Assembly: GCF_004135205.1 (NCBI RefSeq) | Contig: NZ_CP035490.1 | Span: 2,869,501 to 2,933,500 of the forward strand | Direction: 5' to 3' | Length of the DNA stretch: 64,000 bases | DNA from: Hahella sp. KA22 | GTDB lineage: Bacteria > Pseudomonadota > Gammaproteobacteria > Pseudomonadales > Oleiphilaceae | Made by a program: the position numbers and the translations under genes | Shown here: one piece after another, positions 28,121 through 36,465 of the stretch | How the letters are laid out: the number at the start of each line of letters is the position of its first letter | How positions within the stretch are numbered: the stretch's first letter is position 1 | Notes under the pieces: generated by a model | Told to the model about the DNA's origin: nothing | Seen by the model: the letters and a program-made list of their open reading frames with translations, nothing else | Databases searched by the model: none

Positions 28121-28148
28121 AAGCCCGGTGTCTAAACCGGGCTTTTTT
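28121..28148. terminator. Rho-independent terminator between PilZ gene and htpX
   Basis: An 8-bp stem AAGCCCGG/CCGGGCTT with a 10-nt loop is followed by a T run in the plus direction, 40 bp after the PilZ stop. The A/T ends make it usable for the convergent htpX message as well. Confidence 0.8.
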
Positions 28149-28172
28149 GGTTGAGCTGAGCTTTAACGGTTC

Positions 28173-29054
28173 TTAACGATTGGCGGCAAGAGCGGCGATA
28201 CGCTCATCCAGGGGAGGGTGGCTGGAGAACAGGGCTTTAAAACCCTGTTTGACTCCCTCGGTTATGCCAAAAGCGGTCAGCGTGTCAGGCATTTCATTCG
28301 GCGACTGCGTCTCGGCTTTCAAGCGTTGCAGCGCCGCTATCATGGCTCCAGAACCCGCCAGTTTGGCGCCCATGGCGTCGGCGCGGAACTCCCGTTTACG
28401 GGAAAACCACATGACAATAATGGATGCGAGAATGCCCAGCACTATTTCAGCAAAAATAGTGGTGATGAAAAAGCCGATGCCGTGACCGTTTTCATTTTTG
28501 AAGACCGCCTTGTCGACAATGTTGCCAATTATTCGAGCGAAGAACATCACGAAGGTGTTGATAACGCCCTGTATCAGCGCCAGGGTGACCATGTCGCCAT
28601 TGGCGACATGCCCGATCTCATGGGCCAGTACGGCGCGAATTTCATCTTTGCTGAAGCGGCGCAATAGCCCTTCGCTGACCGCCACCAGAGCGTCATTTTT
28701 GTTCCAGCCTGTCGCGAAGGCGTTGGACTGTTGGGCGGGGAAAATCCCCACCTCCGGCATCTTGATGCCCGCTTCGCTGGAAAGCTCTCTCACTGTGTCC
28801 AGCAGCCAGCGCTCCACCGCGTCACGGGGCTGCCCGATCACTTGGGTGCGGGTGGACATCTTCGCCATCCACTTGGACAGGAAGAGCGATATCATCGCGC
28901 CGCTCATGCCGAATACGGCGCAGAAGATAAGAAGCGAGGTGAGATTCAGTCCGCTGCCCTGCAAATAGGGTTCAACCCCCAAAAGCCGCAACGTCACGCT
29001 CGCAACAAGCACTACAGCAATGTTGGTTGCCAGAAACAGTAGAATCCTGAACAT
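28173..29054 (-). CDS. htpX: Membrane zinc protease HtpX
   Basis: This 293-residue inner-membrane metalloprotease helps clear misfolded membrane proteins. Two N-terminal helices (~4-24 and ~37-60) precede the HExxH zinc motif H145-E-I-G-H149 ([12 protein letters not shown]), and two further hydrophobic segments (~155-175, ~190-215) follow. The third zinc ligand is the Glu in [11 protein letters not shown]. Length and order match E. coli HtpX. It converges on the PilZ gene across a shared terminator. Confidence 0.96.
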   Translation of the reverse strand: MFRILLFLATNIAVVLVASVTLRLLGVEPYLQGSGLNLTSLLIFCAVFGMSGAMISLFLSKWMAKMSTRTQVIGQPRDAVERWLLDTVRELSSEAGIKMPEVGIFPAQQSNAFATGWNKNDALVAVSEGLLRRFSKDEIRAVLAHEIGHVANGDMVTLALIQGVINTFVMFFARIIGNIVDKAVFKNENGHGIGFFITTIFAEIVLGILASIIVMWFSRKREFRADAMGAKLAGSGAMIAALQRLKAETQSPNEMPDTLTAFGITEGVKQGFKALFSSHPPLDERIAALAANR

Positions 29055-29287
29055 AGTCGCCTCAAACTAAAGGGATAAGCCTACTGGGAAAATATGTTTC
29101 GGGTGGGGGAAAATCAATAAACCAGGGATTAAAGATTATTAACCGATCAGGGTGCGGAATACGCTTTTTAAAACGTAAAGCTCTAAAGATGGGCAAGTGT
29201 AAGAGAGGGGCGTTTTTCAACGAGGTTTTCGCCATTGTTCGTGGCGCAAAAAAGTGGATTGAGGTTTGATTAGGGAGTGGAAGGAGC

Positions 29288-30139
29288 GTGACGGTTTCGA
29301 TTTTTCTGGATGATGCATGTGAAGAGCTGGAGAAGCGGGCGGAGGGGGAAAAGGTCGCTCTGGTGTTTCATTTGAAAATAAAGCGCGGCGAGGCGTATCT
29401 GAGTTGGCTGCGAGAGAGTGTGAATCGGTGCGGAGGCGAGCGGTTGTTCCGTGTGCAGGCGGACCCGGTCGCAAGGGAAGGGATGTGGCTGGATGAAATT
29501 CTGATTGATGAGTTTCCTTCGCCCAAGGCTGCGTTGAATTTTATGGCGACTCATGGCGAAGCTTTACGGAGGCATTGTGAGTCGTGGGCGGTACTGGCGG
29601 TGGTTCCTGAGTCGCCTTGGCTGTTTCGGATGGTGAGATGGATGTCCGGGCTGATTCAGGTGTTTAAAGGCGTTCGTGATACGGGGACGCCCGCTGCCGG
29701 TTGGGCGGCTGAAAACGCGGCGATTTGGCCTGATAAGGCTCAGATGGAGGTTGCTCGAAGTCAAAACCTGGATGCGCCCTTGTTTGTCTACAACCTGAAT
29801 AAATACAAAGCGATAGCGGAGTATCAGGAGGGAGCAGAGCCCGAGCCTTCCGTTAGCGGCAAGGAGGCCTATGATCGCTACGCCAAATTGGCTGGATTTG
29901 AACTCATGCGGCGAGGCGCGTTTCCTGTATATGGCGGAACGCCGATCTGTTTGTTGGCGGGAGAGCCGGACTGCATGCTGCAGGATAGCTGGGATAAATT
30001 TATTTTTGTTCGTTATCCGCAGAGAAGGAATCTACTGACTACGATAGAAGGCGATGCGTTTGGTGAGAGCCAGAAGCATCGCGATGCGGGACTGGCGCGA
30101 GTGGCGATATTCATGGCCAGTCCGGTTGGCTCAGGCTGA
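29288..30139 (+). CDS. DUF1330-like dimeric alpha/beta barrel protein
   Basis: This 283-residue protein seems to contain two related ferredoxin-like halves. The second half (~165-270) has the FVYNLNKYKAIAEY... YDRYAKLAGFELMRRGAFPVYGG pattern of DUF1330-type proteins; the first half (~20-105) ends in DEILIDEFPSPKAALNFM, which matches the closing part of such domains. The WDKFIFVRYPQRRNLL segment in the second half mirrors it. The GTG start has AAGGAG only one base away and GGAG ten bases away, so the start is approximate. Function is unknown; it runs tail to tail into ampR with a 9-bp overlap. Confidence 0.7.
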   Translation: MTVSIFLDDACEELEKRAEGEKVALVFHLKIKRGEAYLSWLRESVNRCGGERLFRVQADPVAREGMWLDEILIDEFPSPKAALNFMATHGEALRRHCESWAVLAVVPESPWLFRMVRWMSGLIQVFKGVRDTGTPAAGWAAENAAIWPDKAQMEVARSQNLDAPLFVYNLNKYKAIAEYQEGAEPEPSVSGKEAYDRYAKLAGFELMRRGAFPVYGGTPICLLAGEPDCMLQDSWDKFIFVRYPQRRNLLTTIEGDAFGESQKHRDAGLARVAIFMASPVGSG

Positions 30140-31039
30140 CCCTTGCTCCTTGCGGGACAGATTCTCCGTTTCCACACGCTGCGTTATCCAACCTTGAAAC
30201 GCATCCATTGCTGGCGTTGGCGCTCGGGACTTCAGTCGCGTCAACCAGTACCCGCCTTCTGAAATGAAGCAAGAAAATGGCTGTTGAATAGCGCCAGAGG
30301 CGAGGTGGCGGGCGAACATCAGTGGTGGCGCCAGCGCCACGCCCACCCCCTGCAGGGCGGCTTCCATCATGGCGATGGAAGAATCGAAAACAATGCCCTT
30401 TATCAGGTTAGCCGGTTGCGCCATGCCGGCGGCGGCGAACCAGTTGCTCCATTCGTTGGCGCGATAGGATCGCAGTAGTGTGTGTCCGCTCAAATTCTCC
30501 GGCGTACGCAACGTTTCCGCCAGGGCGGGGATGCATAAAGGCGTTAATGGCGCTTCGAAAAGCGGTGCGGCGTCGACGCCATGCCAGGCGCCGTCCCCAA
30601 ACCGGATGGCGTAATCCAGGCCTTCCGCAGCGATATCCACACGGTTGTTATTAGTCGACAGGCGTATTTCCACAAAGGGATGTTGCTGCTGGAAGTCCGC
30701 CAGCCTCGGCAGCAACCATCCCACCGCGAAGGTTCCCACTACACCCAACGACAGTACTTCGCGAACTTGGCCCCCTTCAAGTCGGGACAACGCCTCTGAC
30801 ATACGGTCGAACGCCTGATTGACGGTGGGTAGCAGCGCTTCGCCTTCTGGTGTGATCATGAGTCCGCGGGGCAGGCGTTTGAACAACTTCACGTTGAGTC
30901 GTTCTTCCAGCACTTTGACCTGGTGGCTGACGGCGGCCTGAGTGACGCAAAGTTCAATGGCGGCCTGGGTGAAGCTCAGGTGTCGCGCGGCTGCTTCAAA
31001 AGCTCGGATGGCGTTAAGAGGAAGGTGTGGTCTGGCCAT
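30131..31039 (-). CDS. ampR: LysR-family beta-lactamase regulator AmpR
   Basis: This 302-residue LysR regulator closely follows AmpR. The N-terminus MARPHLPLNAIRAFEAAARHLSFTQAAIELCVTQAAVSHQVK holds the winged helix-turn-helix (~20-62), followed by RLPRGLM. The effector part contains the GTFAVGWLLPRL and STNNNRVDIAAEGLDYAIRFG segments typical of AmpR. AmpR senses muropeptides and switches on beta-lactamase when the wall is damaged. It diverges from the class A beta-lactamase gene across 213 bp, the classical ampR-bla layout. The short extra tail (TENLSRKEQGSA) is unremarkable. Confidence 0.92.
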   Translation of the reverse strand: MARPHLPLNAIRAFEAAARHLSFTQAAIELCVTQAAVSHQVKVLEERLNVKLFKRLPRGLMITPEGEALLPTVNQAFDRMSEALSRLEGGQVREVLSLGVVGTFAVGWLLPRLADFQQQHPFVEIRLSTNNNRVDIAAEGLDYAIRFGDGAWHGVDAAPLFEAPLTPLCIPALAETLRTPENLSGHTLLRSYRANEWSNWFAAAGMAQPANLIKGIVFDSSIAMMEAALQGVGVALAPPLMFARHLASGAIQQPFSCFISEGGYWLTRLKSRAPTPAMDAFQGWITQRVETENLSRKEQGSA

Positions 31040-31252
31040 GTATGCCCAAATTTTATTTATAGCTAATGCAAAAATTGGTCGTTTGTTCTCAATTCCTCTG
31101 AATCATAAGCTATCGATCCCTAAGCGTTAAGGGCTTCGTCGCTGGTTTGGTATAAATATAATTTGTGCTTGCAAGCCAAACCCTTTTTCTACGGTTGATA
31201 GATCAACGCTTAGTCACTTCATTCAACATGGCGAGTAATCTTGGAGATACTT
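31040..31252. promoter_or_regulatory. ampR-bla divergent control region
   Basis: This 213-bp divergent region holds several inverted repeats. CCCTAAGCGTTAAGGG (31118-31133) is a near-perfect palindrome. GGTTTGG (31144-31150) and CCAAACC (31176-31182) flank a TATAAT (31157-31162) that could be the bla -10. GTTGATAGATCAAC (31194-31207) is a further dyad in the predicted leader. With transcription starting near 31169 the first palindrome is centred near -44, a position suited to AmpR. Assignment of any repeat to AmpR is inference. Confidence 0.5.
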
Positions 31253-32152
31253 ATGAGTTTTTTGGTGACGCGTCGTCGTTTGGCGGCGTTACTGGGATCA
31301 GCGTGCGTAGGCGGTCTATTGATGCTTTCCGGCGTCAGCGCAGCGGCGGATAAGCCTGTTCAGTTGGAAAAGGTTTTTGCGAAACTGGAAGATCGGTTGG
31401 GCGCGCGCATGGGGGTGATGGTGCTGGATACGCAGACCGGTCGGACCTGGGAGCAGCGCGGACAGGAGCGTTTTCCTTTGTGCAGTACATTTAAAGTGCT
31501 GGCCTGTGCGGCGTTGCTGGCGAAAGTGGACGCCGGTGAGGAAAATCTGACGCGCCGCGTACAGATTCAAGCCAGGGACATCGTGACCTATTCTCCTGTC
31601 ACCAAAGACCGTATCGGCGGAGAGGGAATGACTCTGGGAGAGTTGTGTCATGCGGCCATGACCAAAAGCGATAACACCGCAGCCAATCTGGTGCTGAAAG
31701 CGGTCGGCGGTCCGCCCAAATTGACGGAGTATCTGCGTGGTCTGGGGGACGAAATCACCCGTCTGGATCGGTGGGAAACTGAACTGAACGAGGCAACGCC
31801 GGGCGACCCGCGTGATACGACCTCGCCAGCGGCGATGGCGTCTACGTTGAGGAAGCTGTTCTTGGATTCTCCGCTGTCGCCCGCGTCCCGTCAGCAACTG
31901 ACCAACTGGTTTCTCGCCAACGAAACTGGCGACGCCAAGCTGCGCGCAGGTTTGCCGCAAGACTGGCGCATCGGCGATCGCACCGGCGGCGGAGCCTATG
32001 GCTCCACCAACGACGTGGCGGTGATCTGGCCAACGGGGCGCGAGCCTTTGATTGTGGCCGTGTATATCACAGAGACGGAGGCGGCTTTTGACGATCGCAA
32101 CAAGACGATTGCCGATGTCGGTCGGGCAGTAGGGGCGGCGTTTCAGCCCTGA
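31253..32152 (+). CDS. bla: Class A beta-lactamase with RTG motif
   Basis: This 299-residue serine beta-lactamase has all class A motifs: S78-T-F-K81, S139-D-N141, and E175-T-E-L-N179 of the omega loop. The usual KTG box is R243-T-G245, a change found in the carbenicillinase (CARB/RTG) group. The signal peptide starts MSFLVTRRRLAALLG, so a twin-arginine (Tat) route is possible, with cleavage after a GVSAAA stretch near residue 30. The ATG at 31253 has GGAGAT five bases upstream, preferred over TTG 31241. AmpR control is likely from the divergent gene. Confidence 0.94.
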   Translation: MSFLVTRRRLAALLGSACVGGLLMLSGVSAAADKPVQLEKVFAKLEDRLGARMGVMVLDTQTGRTWEQRGQERFPLCSTFKVLACAALLAKVDAGEENLTRRVQIQARDIVTYSPVTKDRIGGEGMTLGELCHAAMTKSDNTAANLVLKAVGGPPKLTEYLRGLGDEITRLDRWETELNEATPGDPRDTTSPAAMASTLRKLFLDSPLSPASRQQLTNWFLANETGDAKLRAGLPQDWRIGDRTGGGAYGSTNDVAVIWPTGREPLIVAVYITETEAAFDDRNKTIADVGRAVGAAFQP

Positions 32153-32182
32153 AGTCGGGATCGTTAAAGCGAATGTTCAAAA

Positions 32183-32207
32183 CAAGGGTAAACCGGGTTT
32201 ACCCTTG
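32183..32207. repeat. 25-bp inverted repeat after bla
   Basis: CAAGGGTAAACC and GGTTTACCCTTG form a perfect 12-bp inverted repeat around one central G. It lies 30 bp past the bla stop, between bla and the end of a convergent gene. There is no T run, so it is either a weak bidirectional terminator or a protein-binding dyad. Confidence 0.5.
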
Positions 32208-32247
32208 CGTATCTGGCGAGCTCAAAGGAGATGGCGCCTAAGTGCTA

Positions 32248-32715
32248 TCAGGGTTGCGCAGGTGCAAACAGGATGCACTGCATGAGTTCCGCCAATTGCG
32301 TGGAGGTCGCTTTATGCAGTGCTTTCTTTATGAGCTGGATATTGCTCATGGCGGTATTGGGCATGGCGTCGCCGCTTTCTTCCAGAGCTGTGATGAAGCG
32401 TTGCAGGGTCGGCGAGACTACCTGATTGACAGCCAGACTGTTGAGTTTCAAAAAGGCCGGCTGAGTCAGCACCGCCTGATCGATGGCTTCCTGCCTGATG
32501 GTGTCCACAAAGCGAATCAGCCCCTCTTCCGACAGCCAGATCATGGCGGCGAAACAGGCCTGATGTCGCACACTGTGCAGCCCGAACTCGTCCGGCGTGT
32601 CCGCGCCGGAAATATCCTCCACAAAGACGGCGCTTTTGCGGGGAAAAGAGTTATAGAGCTGAATCAGGACCTTGGCTGCGTCCTTGTAGAACTCTTCTAT
32701 GTGTATTTCTGGCAC
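32248..32715 (-). CDS. Hypothetical protein downstream of alaA
   Basis: I do not recognise this 155-residue protein. It is predicted to be all-helical and soluble, with FHSVRHQACF-like segments in the middle (LHSVRHQACFAAMIWLSEEG) and no cofactor motif or signal. It starts with GTG at 32715 and has only a weak ribosome site. A competing plus-strand frame (32242-32733) has an unnatural amino-acid make-up. It lies 79 bp behind alaA on the same strand and may be co-transcribed past a hairpin. Confidence 0.65.
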   Translation of the reverse strand: MPEIHIEEFYKDAAKVLIQLYNSFPRKSAVFVEDISGADTPDEFGLHSVRHQACFAAMIWLSEEGLIRFVDTIRQEAIDQAVLTQPAFLKLNSLAVNQVVSPTLQRFITALEESGDAMPNTAMSNIQLIKKALHKATSTQLAELMQCILFAPAQP

Positions 32716-32752
32716 AATTCAATTCTCGGTTAGTTCGCTATTTCTCTATTCA

Positions 32753-32780
32753 GGCGGACGCTTACCGGAGCGCGTCCGCC
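32753..32780. terminator. Hairpin after alaA
   Basis: A 9-bp perfect stem (GGCGGACGC/GCGTCCGCC, 10-nt loop) lies 14 bp beyond the alaA stop in the minus direction. No T run follows, so it may slow or process the transcript rather than end it completely. Confidence 0.4.
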
Positions 32781-32794
32781 GCAAAGGCGACGAA

Positions 32795-34009
32795 TTACTG
32801 TTCGTAGCCTTGCAGGAAGTGGCTGATACGGCCAACCGCGCCCTCCAGTTCATCCACCCTCGGCAGGAACACCAGACGAAAATGCTGCGTGTCCGGCTGA
32901 TTGAAGGCGGAGCCCTGAACGATCAGGATGCGCTCCTGCCGCAACAGATCCAGCACCATTTTTTCATCATTGTGGATGGTCAGTACCTTGGGGTCTATTT
33001 TAGGGAAAAGGTACATGGCGCCGCGAGGTTTGACGCAACTGACGCCGGGGATCTGCGAAATCAGATTGTAGGCGGTGTCACGCTGCTCCAGCAGACGTCC
33101 GCCCGGGGCCACCAGGTCGTTGATGCTCTGGTAGCCGCCCAATGCGGTTTGAATACCAAGTTGCGCTGGCACGTTGGAGCACAGACGCATGGAGCTGAGC
33201 ATGGTCAGGCCTTCAATGTAGTCATGGGCGCGCAATTTGGCTCCGCTGACGATCAACCAGCCGGCGCGATAGCCCGCCGCCCGATAGTTCTTGGACAGGC
33301 CGTTGAAGGTCAGGAACAACAGATCGTCCGCCAATGAGGCGATACAGGTGTGCTCTGCTTCATCGTAGAGAATCTTGTCGTAAATCTCGTCGGCAAGGAC
33401 GATCAGGCGATGGCGGCGCGCCAGCTCTACGATTTGCTGCAACAATTCCCGGGAATAGACGGCGCCGGTGGGGTTGTTGGGGTTAATAATGACGATCGCC
33501 TTGGTGCGCTCGGTAATCTTGCCTTCGATATCCGCAATGTCCGGGAACCAATCTGACTGCTCATCGCAGCGATAGTGGACGGCGCGACCGCTGGACAAAG
33601 TAACGGCGGCGGTCCACAGGGGATAATCCGGCGCGGGGATCAATACCTCGTCATTGGTGTTCAGCAACGCCTGCATCGCCATGACGATCAGCTCGCTGAC
33701 GCCATTGCCCAGGTAAATATCCTCGATATCCACGTTGGCGATGCCGCATTGCTGGGTGTAATGCTGCACCGCCTTGCGCGCGGCGAACAGACCTTTAGAA
33801 TCCGCATAACCTTGCGCATGGCTGAGGTTGTAAATAACGTCCTGCTGGATCTCTTCCGGAACGTCAAACCCGAATGGGGCGGGGTTGCCGATATTGAGTT
33901 TCAGGATTCGATGGCCTTCTTCTTCCAGGCGTTTTGCTTCCTGGAGCACTTGTCCACGAATTTCATAACAGACGTGGAGCAACTTATTTGATTTCTTGAT
34001 TTCATGCAT
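32795..34009 (-). CDS. alaA: Alanine aminotransferase AlaA (glutamate-pyruvate transaminase)
   Basis: This 404-residue PLP enzyme makes alanine from pyruvate and glutamate. It follows E. coli AlaA almost segment by segment: KLNIGNPAPFGFD, YLGNGVSELIVMAMQALL, PAPDYPLWTAAV, INPNNPTGAVYS, DEIYDKILYD, and FNGLSKNYRAAGYRAGW with the PLP-binding Lys. I chose the ATG at 34009 (MHEIKKSNKLL), which aligns with the known start; the in-frame ATG at 34084 would add 25 unsupported residues. It diverges from msrB. Confidence 0.95.
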   Translation of the reverse strand: MHEIKKSNKLLHVCYEIRGQVLQEAKRLEEEGHRILKLNIGNPAPFGFDVPEEIQQDVIYNLSHAQGYADSKGLFAARKAVQHYTQQCGIANVDIEDIYLGNGVSELIVMAMQALLNTNDEVLIPAPDYPLWTAAVTLSSGRAVHYRCDEQSDWFPDIADIEGKITERTKAIVIINPNNPTGAVYSRELLQQIVELARRHRLIVLADEIYDKILYDEAEHTCIASLADDLLFLTFNGLSKNYRAAGYRAGWLIVSGAKLRAHDYIEGLTMLSSMRLCSNVPAQLGIQTALGGYQSINDLVAPGGRLLEQRDTAYNLISQIPGVSCVKPRGAMYLFPKIDPKVLTIHNDEKMVLDLLRQERILIVQGSAFNQPDTQHFRLVFLPRVDELEGAVGRISHFLQGYEQ

Positions 34010-34233
34010 ACTTAAACCGCTGCCGGGAACTGGCCTATAAGAAACATATATATAGAACATAAAAGGGGGCTGCGTATTATTCAATTGATGTCCCCATAAT
34101 TACAAGCGGGATGCGGAAAGTCGCATATCGCAGCCTTGTGTCGGCGCCAGGGGCGGAACAATTCAGCGCCGCCTGCGTCAAAGTAAATGGAATATCGTTC
34201 AAGCGAGCAGAGAGTAATTGAGTCGGAGGTCTT

Positions 34234-34653
34234 ATGGATAAAGTAAAGAAAAGCGACCAGGAGTGGCGTCAACAACTAACGGATGAGCAATATCGGGTGA
34301 CCAGAGGCAAGGGGACGGAGCGTCCTTTCACTGGCGAGTATTACGACACGAAAGACGCGGGCGTGTATGTTTGCGTCTGCTGCGGCGAGCCGCTGTTCAC
34401 CTCGGAGAATAAATATGATTCCGGCTGTGGCTGGCCCAGTTTTTGGGCCCCGATGGACAAAGAAAGAATCACGGAAGAGATGGATATGAGCCATATGATG
34501 GTGCGCACGGAAATCCTGTGCAGTAAGTGCGATGCGCACCTGGGGCATGTTTTTGACGATGGTCCGCAACCCACCGGGCAGCGCTACTGTGTGAACTCCG
34601 CTTCACTGCGCTTTCATTCCGCTGACGGCGACGCCAAACAGGAAGACGAATAA
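34234..34653 (+). CDS. msrB: Peptide methionine-(R)-S-oxide reductase MsrB
   Basis: This 139-residue enzyme repairs methionine-R-sulfoxide in proteins. The catalytic Cys is C119 in [11 protein letters not shown], and the zinc Cys pairs are C47/C50 (CVCCG) and C96/C99 ([10 protein letters not shown]). The GCGWPSFW motif with C65 provides a possible resolving residue. Length fits the stand-alone MsrB family and no MsrA domain is fused. A Tag-like glycosylase gene follows after 29 bp, so both may respond to the same stress. Confidence 0.96.
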   Translation: MDKVKKSDQEWRQQLTDEQYRVTRGKGTERPFTGEYYDTKDAGVYVCVCCGEPLFTSENKYDSGCGWPSFWAPMDKERITEEMDMSHMMVRTEILCSKCDAHLGHVFDDGPQPTGQRYCVNSASLRFHSADGDAKQEDE

Positions 34654-34682
34654 CCGGCGCTCGGCGTCTCAGGAGAATTATC

Positions 34683-35348
34683 GTGAAATTTGCAGATCGG
34701 CTGGCGGCGGTGCGGGACCGCTTCGGCTCCGACGAGGCCATGCGCGCTGCGTTATCGGTAGCGGCGGATGCGGAGCAACTGACGCAACAGTCCGACGCTT
34801 ACTATCTTTCCAATATCAGTCGGCGGATATTTCGCGCGGGGCTGAAACACAGTTTTGTCGACTCTCGCTGGCCGGCTTTTGAAGAAGCGTTTTTCGGCTT
34901 TGAGCCGGAGAAAGCGGAGCTGTTGTCGGAATCCGACCTGGATGAGCGTATGAAAGACGCCCGGCTTATCCGGCATTGGGGCAAGATGTGCTCGATTCCT
35001 TATAACGCCGCGATGGTGAGAGAAATCTCCCGCGTCCATGGCGGTTTCGGTTGTTTTCTTGCTGAGTGGCCGGAGACGGATATTGTCGGACTGTGGCGTT
35101 ATCTCGCCAAACAGGGCAAGCAAATGGGCGGGCAATCAGGGGCGCGTTTCTTGCGTATGGTTGGCAAGGACACCTTTTTGCTGACGGATGATGTGGTCGC
35201 CGCCCTGAAAGCGATGGGCGTAGTGGAGAAAATCCCGACTTCGCAAAAGCAATTGCAGCACACCCAGTCGTTTTTCAATGAGTTGGCGCACACCTATTCG
35301 TTGCAGCTATGTCAGCTGAGTCAGATCCTTGCCTACAGCGTTGGCTAA
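34683..35348 (+). CDS. DNA-3-methyladenine glycosylase I (Tag)-like protein
   Basis: This 221-residue helical protein resembles the Tag branch of the HhH-GPD glycosylases: RRIFRAGLKHSFVDSRWPAFEEAFFGFEPEK in the N-half and FLRMVGKDTFLLTDDVVAALKAMGVV in the C-half. The four zinc ligands of E. coli Tag (two Cys, two His) are not obvious, so it may belong to a divergent group. The likely role is base-excision repair of alkylated or otherwise damaged DNA. The gene is preceded by AGGAGAATT and follows msrB in the same direction. Confidence 0.7.
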   Translation: MKFADRLAAVRDRFGSDEAMRAALSVAADAEQLTQQSDAYYLSNISRRIFRAGLKHSFVDSRWPAFEEAFFGFEPEKAELLSESDLDERMKDARLIRHWGKMCSIPYNAAMVREISRVHGGFGCFLAEWPETDIVGLWRYLAKQGKQMGGQSGARFLRMVGKDTFLLTDDVVAALKAMGVVEKIPTSQKQLQHTQSFFNELAHTYSLQLCQLSQILAYSVG

Positions 35349-35452
35349 TCGCTGGGAAAAACAGGTAGGGGCCGAGTAAAGAATGATCGCCGCCTGGAGC
35401 CTGTCTGGCGGCGATGTTTTGTGACCCTGGACGCAAAAGATCTCAGGAGAGA

Positions 35453-35481
35453 TTGAAAATATATATTGTGCACAATATTAT
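35453..35481 (+). promoter_or_regulatory. gpx-ospR promoter with overlapping palindromic operator
   Basis: TTGAAA (35453-35458) and TATTAT (35476-35481) are 17 bp apart, a good sigma-70 promoter. Between them lies the perfect 16-bp palindrome ATATTGTGCACAATAT (35463-35478), which fills the spacer and reaches into the -10. Such a dyad is the expected site for the MarR-type regulator encoded by the second gene of the operon. Confidence 0.8.
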
Positions 35482-35506
35482 TTTTTAAAATACAAAGGAG
35501 GAACCT

Positions 35507-35986
35507 ATGAGCGTTTACGACTATCAGGTAGAGGACATTAAAGGCGCGAAGCGGGACATGTCTGAATTCAAGGGCAAGGTTCTGTTGATCGTCAACACCG
35601 CCAGCAAGTGCGGCTTCACGCCACAGTTTTCCGGTCTGGAGTCCTTGTATGAGAAATACAAAGATCAGGGCCTGGAAGTCTTGGGATTTCCCTGCAACCA
35701 GTTCATGCAGCAAGATCCGGGTAAGAACGCGGAGATCGCGGAGTTTTGCCAGCTTAACTATGGCGTCAGCTTCCCGATGTTCGCCAAGATCGATGTTAAC
35801 GGCGACAGTGCGCATCCCCTTTATAAGTTTCTGAAGAGTCAGTCTAAAGGGCTTTTGGGGACGGAAGCGATTAAGTGGAACTTCACCAAGTTTCTGGTGG
35901 ACAAGAACGGCGAAGTTCTTGAGCGCTTTCCGCCTACCGCTACTCCAGAAAAGCTGGAAAAGCCGATCAAGGAACTGCTGGCGTGA
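35507..35986 (+). CDS. Glutathione peroxidase-family thiol peroxidase
   Basis: This 159-residue peroxidase reduces hydroperoxides. The peroxidatic Cys is C35 in [11 protein letters not shown], followed by the LGFPCNQF segment and WNFTKFLVD, which supply the Asn/Gln and Trp of the active site. Bacterial members of this group often use thioredoxin rather than glutathione. AAGGAGG lies at an ideal distance before the ATG. The stop codon overlaps the GTG start of the next gene (GTGA), so the regulator is translationally coupled. The pairing mirrors P. aeruginosa gpx with ospR. Confidence 0.93.
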   Translation: MSVYDYQVEDIKGAKRDMSEFKGKVLLIVNTASKCGFTPQFSGLESLYEKYKDQGLEVLGFPCNQFMQQDPGKNAEIAEFCQLNYGVSFPMFAKIDVNGDSAHPLYKFLKSQSKGLLGTEAIKWNFTKFLVDKNGEVLERFPPTATPEKLEKPIKELLA

Positions 35987-36459
35987 CCATCCCTGCTTGT
36001 CAGGAAGGACGGGAAGACCAGTTGCTGGCGTTGGATAACCAGATTTGTTTTCTGTTGTATTCCTGTTCCCGCAGCATGACCTCTCTCTACCGCCCCCTGC
36101 TGAATGAGCTGGGGCTGACCTATCCGCAGTATCTGGCCATGCTGGTGCTGTGGGAGGGAGATAGGTCCGGCGAGGCGATGAGCATCAAGCACATTTGCGA
36201 GCGCCTGTTACTGGATACCGGGACGGTGACGCCCTTGCTGAAGCGACTGCAGCAACAGGGGCTGATCACCCGTCAGCGTTCAGCGGAAGACGAGCGTAGC
36301 GTTTTGCTGGGGCTGACTGACGCGGGAAGGGAGCTTAGGGCGCAGGCGGCGAAGGTGCCGATGCAATTGCTGTGTAAGGCGAACGTGGCGATTGAGGAGC
36401 TTGAACGCTTGAAAGGCGATTTACGCGGCTTTCTGGACCGCATTCAACAACTGAGCTGA
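35983..36459 (+). CDS. ospR: MarR-family thiol redox regulator, OhrR/OspR-like
   Basis: This 158-residue winged-helix repressor belongs to the OhrR group. Its N-terminus has [16 protein letters not shown] with Cys22 at the same position as the peroxide-sensing Cys of Xanthomonas OhrR, followed by the [14 protein letters not shown] segment. A second Cys (C28) is close by. Oxidation of Cys22 should release the repressor from DNA. The gene overlaps the peroxidase gene by 4 bp, and a perfect palindrome sits in their common promoter, so autoregulation is likely. OspR is the preferred name because of the peroxidase partner; OhrR cannot be excluded. Confidence 0.88.
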   Translation: MTIPACQEGREDQLLALDNQICFLLYSCSRSMTSLYRPLLNELGLTYPQYLAMLVLWEGDRSGEAMSIKHICERLLLDTGTVTPLLKRLQQQGLITRQRSAEDERSVLLGLTDAGRELRAQAAKVPMQLLCKANVAIEELERLKGDLRGFLDRIQQLS

Positions 36460-36465
36460 GACAGT

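Noticed and set aside
31194-31207. GTTGATAGATCAAC as an FNR/Anr box
   Set aside because: The arms resemble half-sites but the spacer is two bases instead of four, so it does not fit the FNR consensus.
32242-32733. Plus-strand frame opposite the hypothetical gene downstream of alaA
   Set aside because: The minus-strand frame has the more natural protein composition and follows alaA in direction; both cannot be real.
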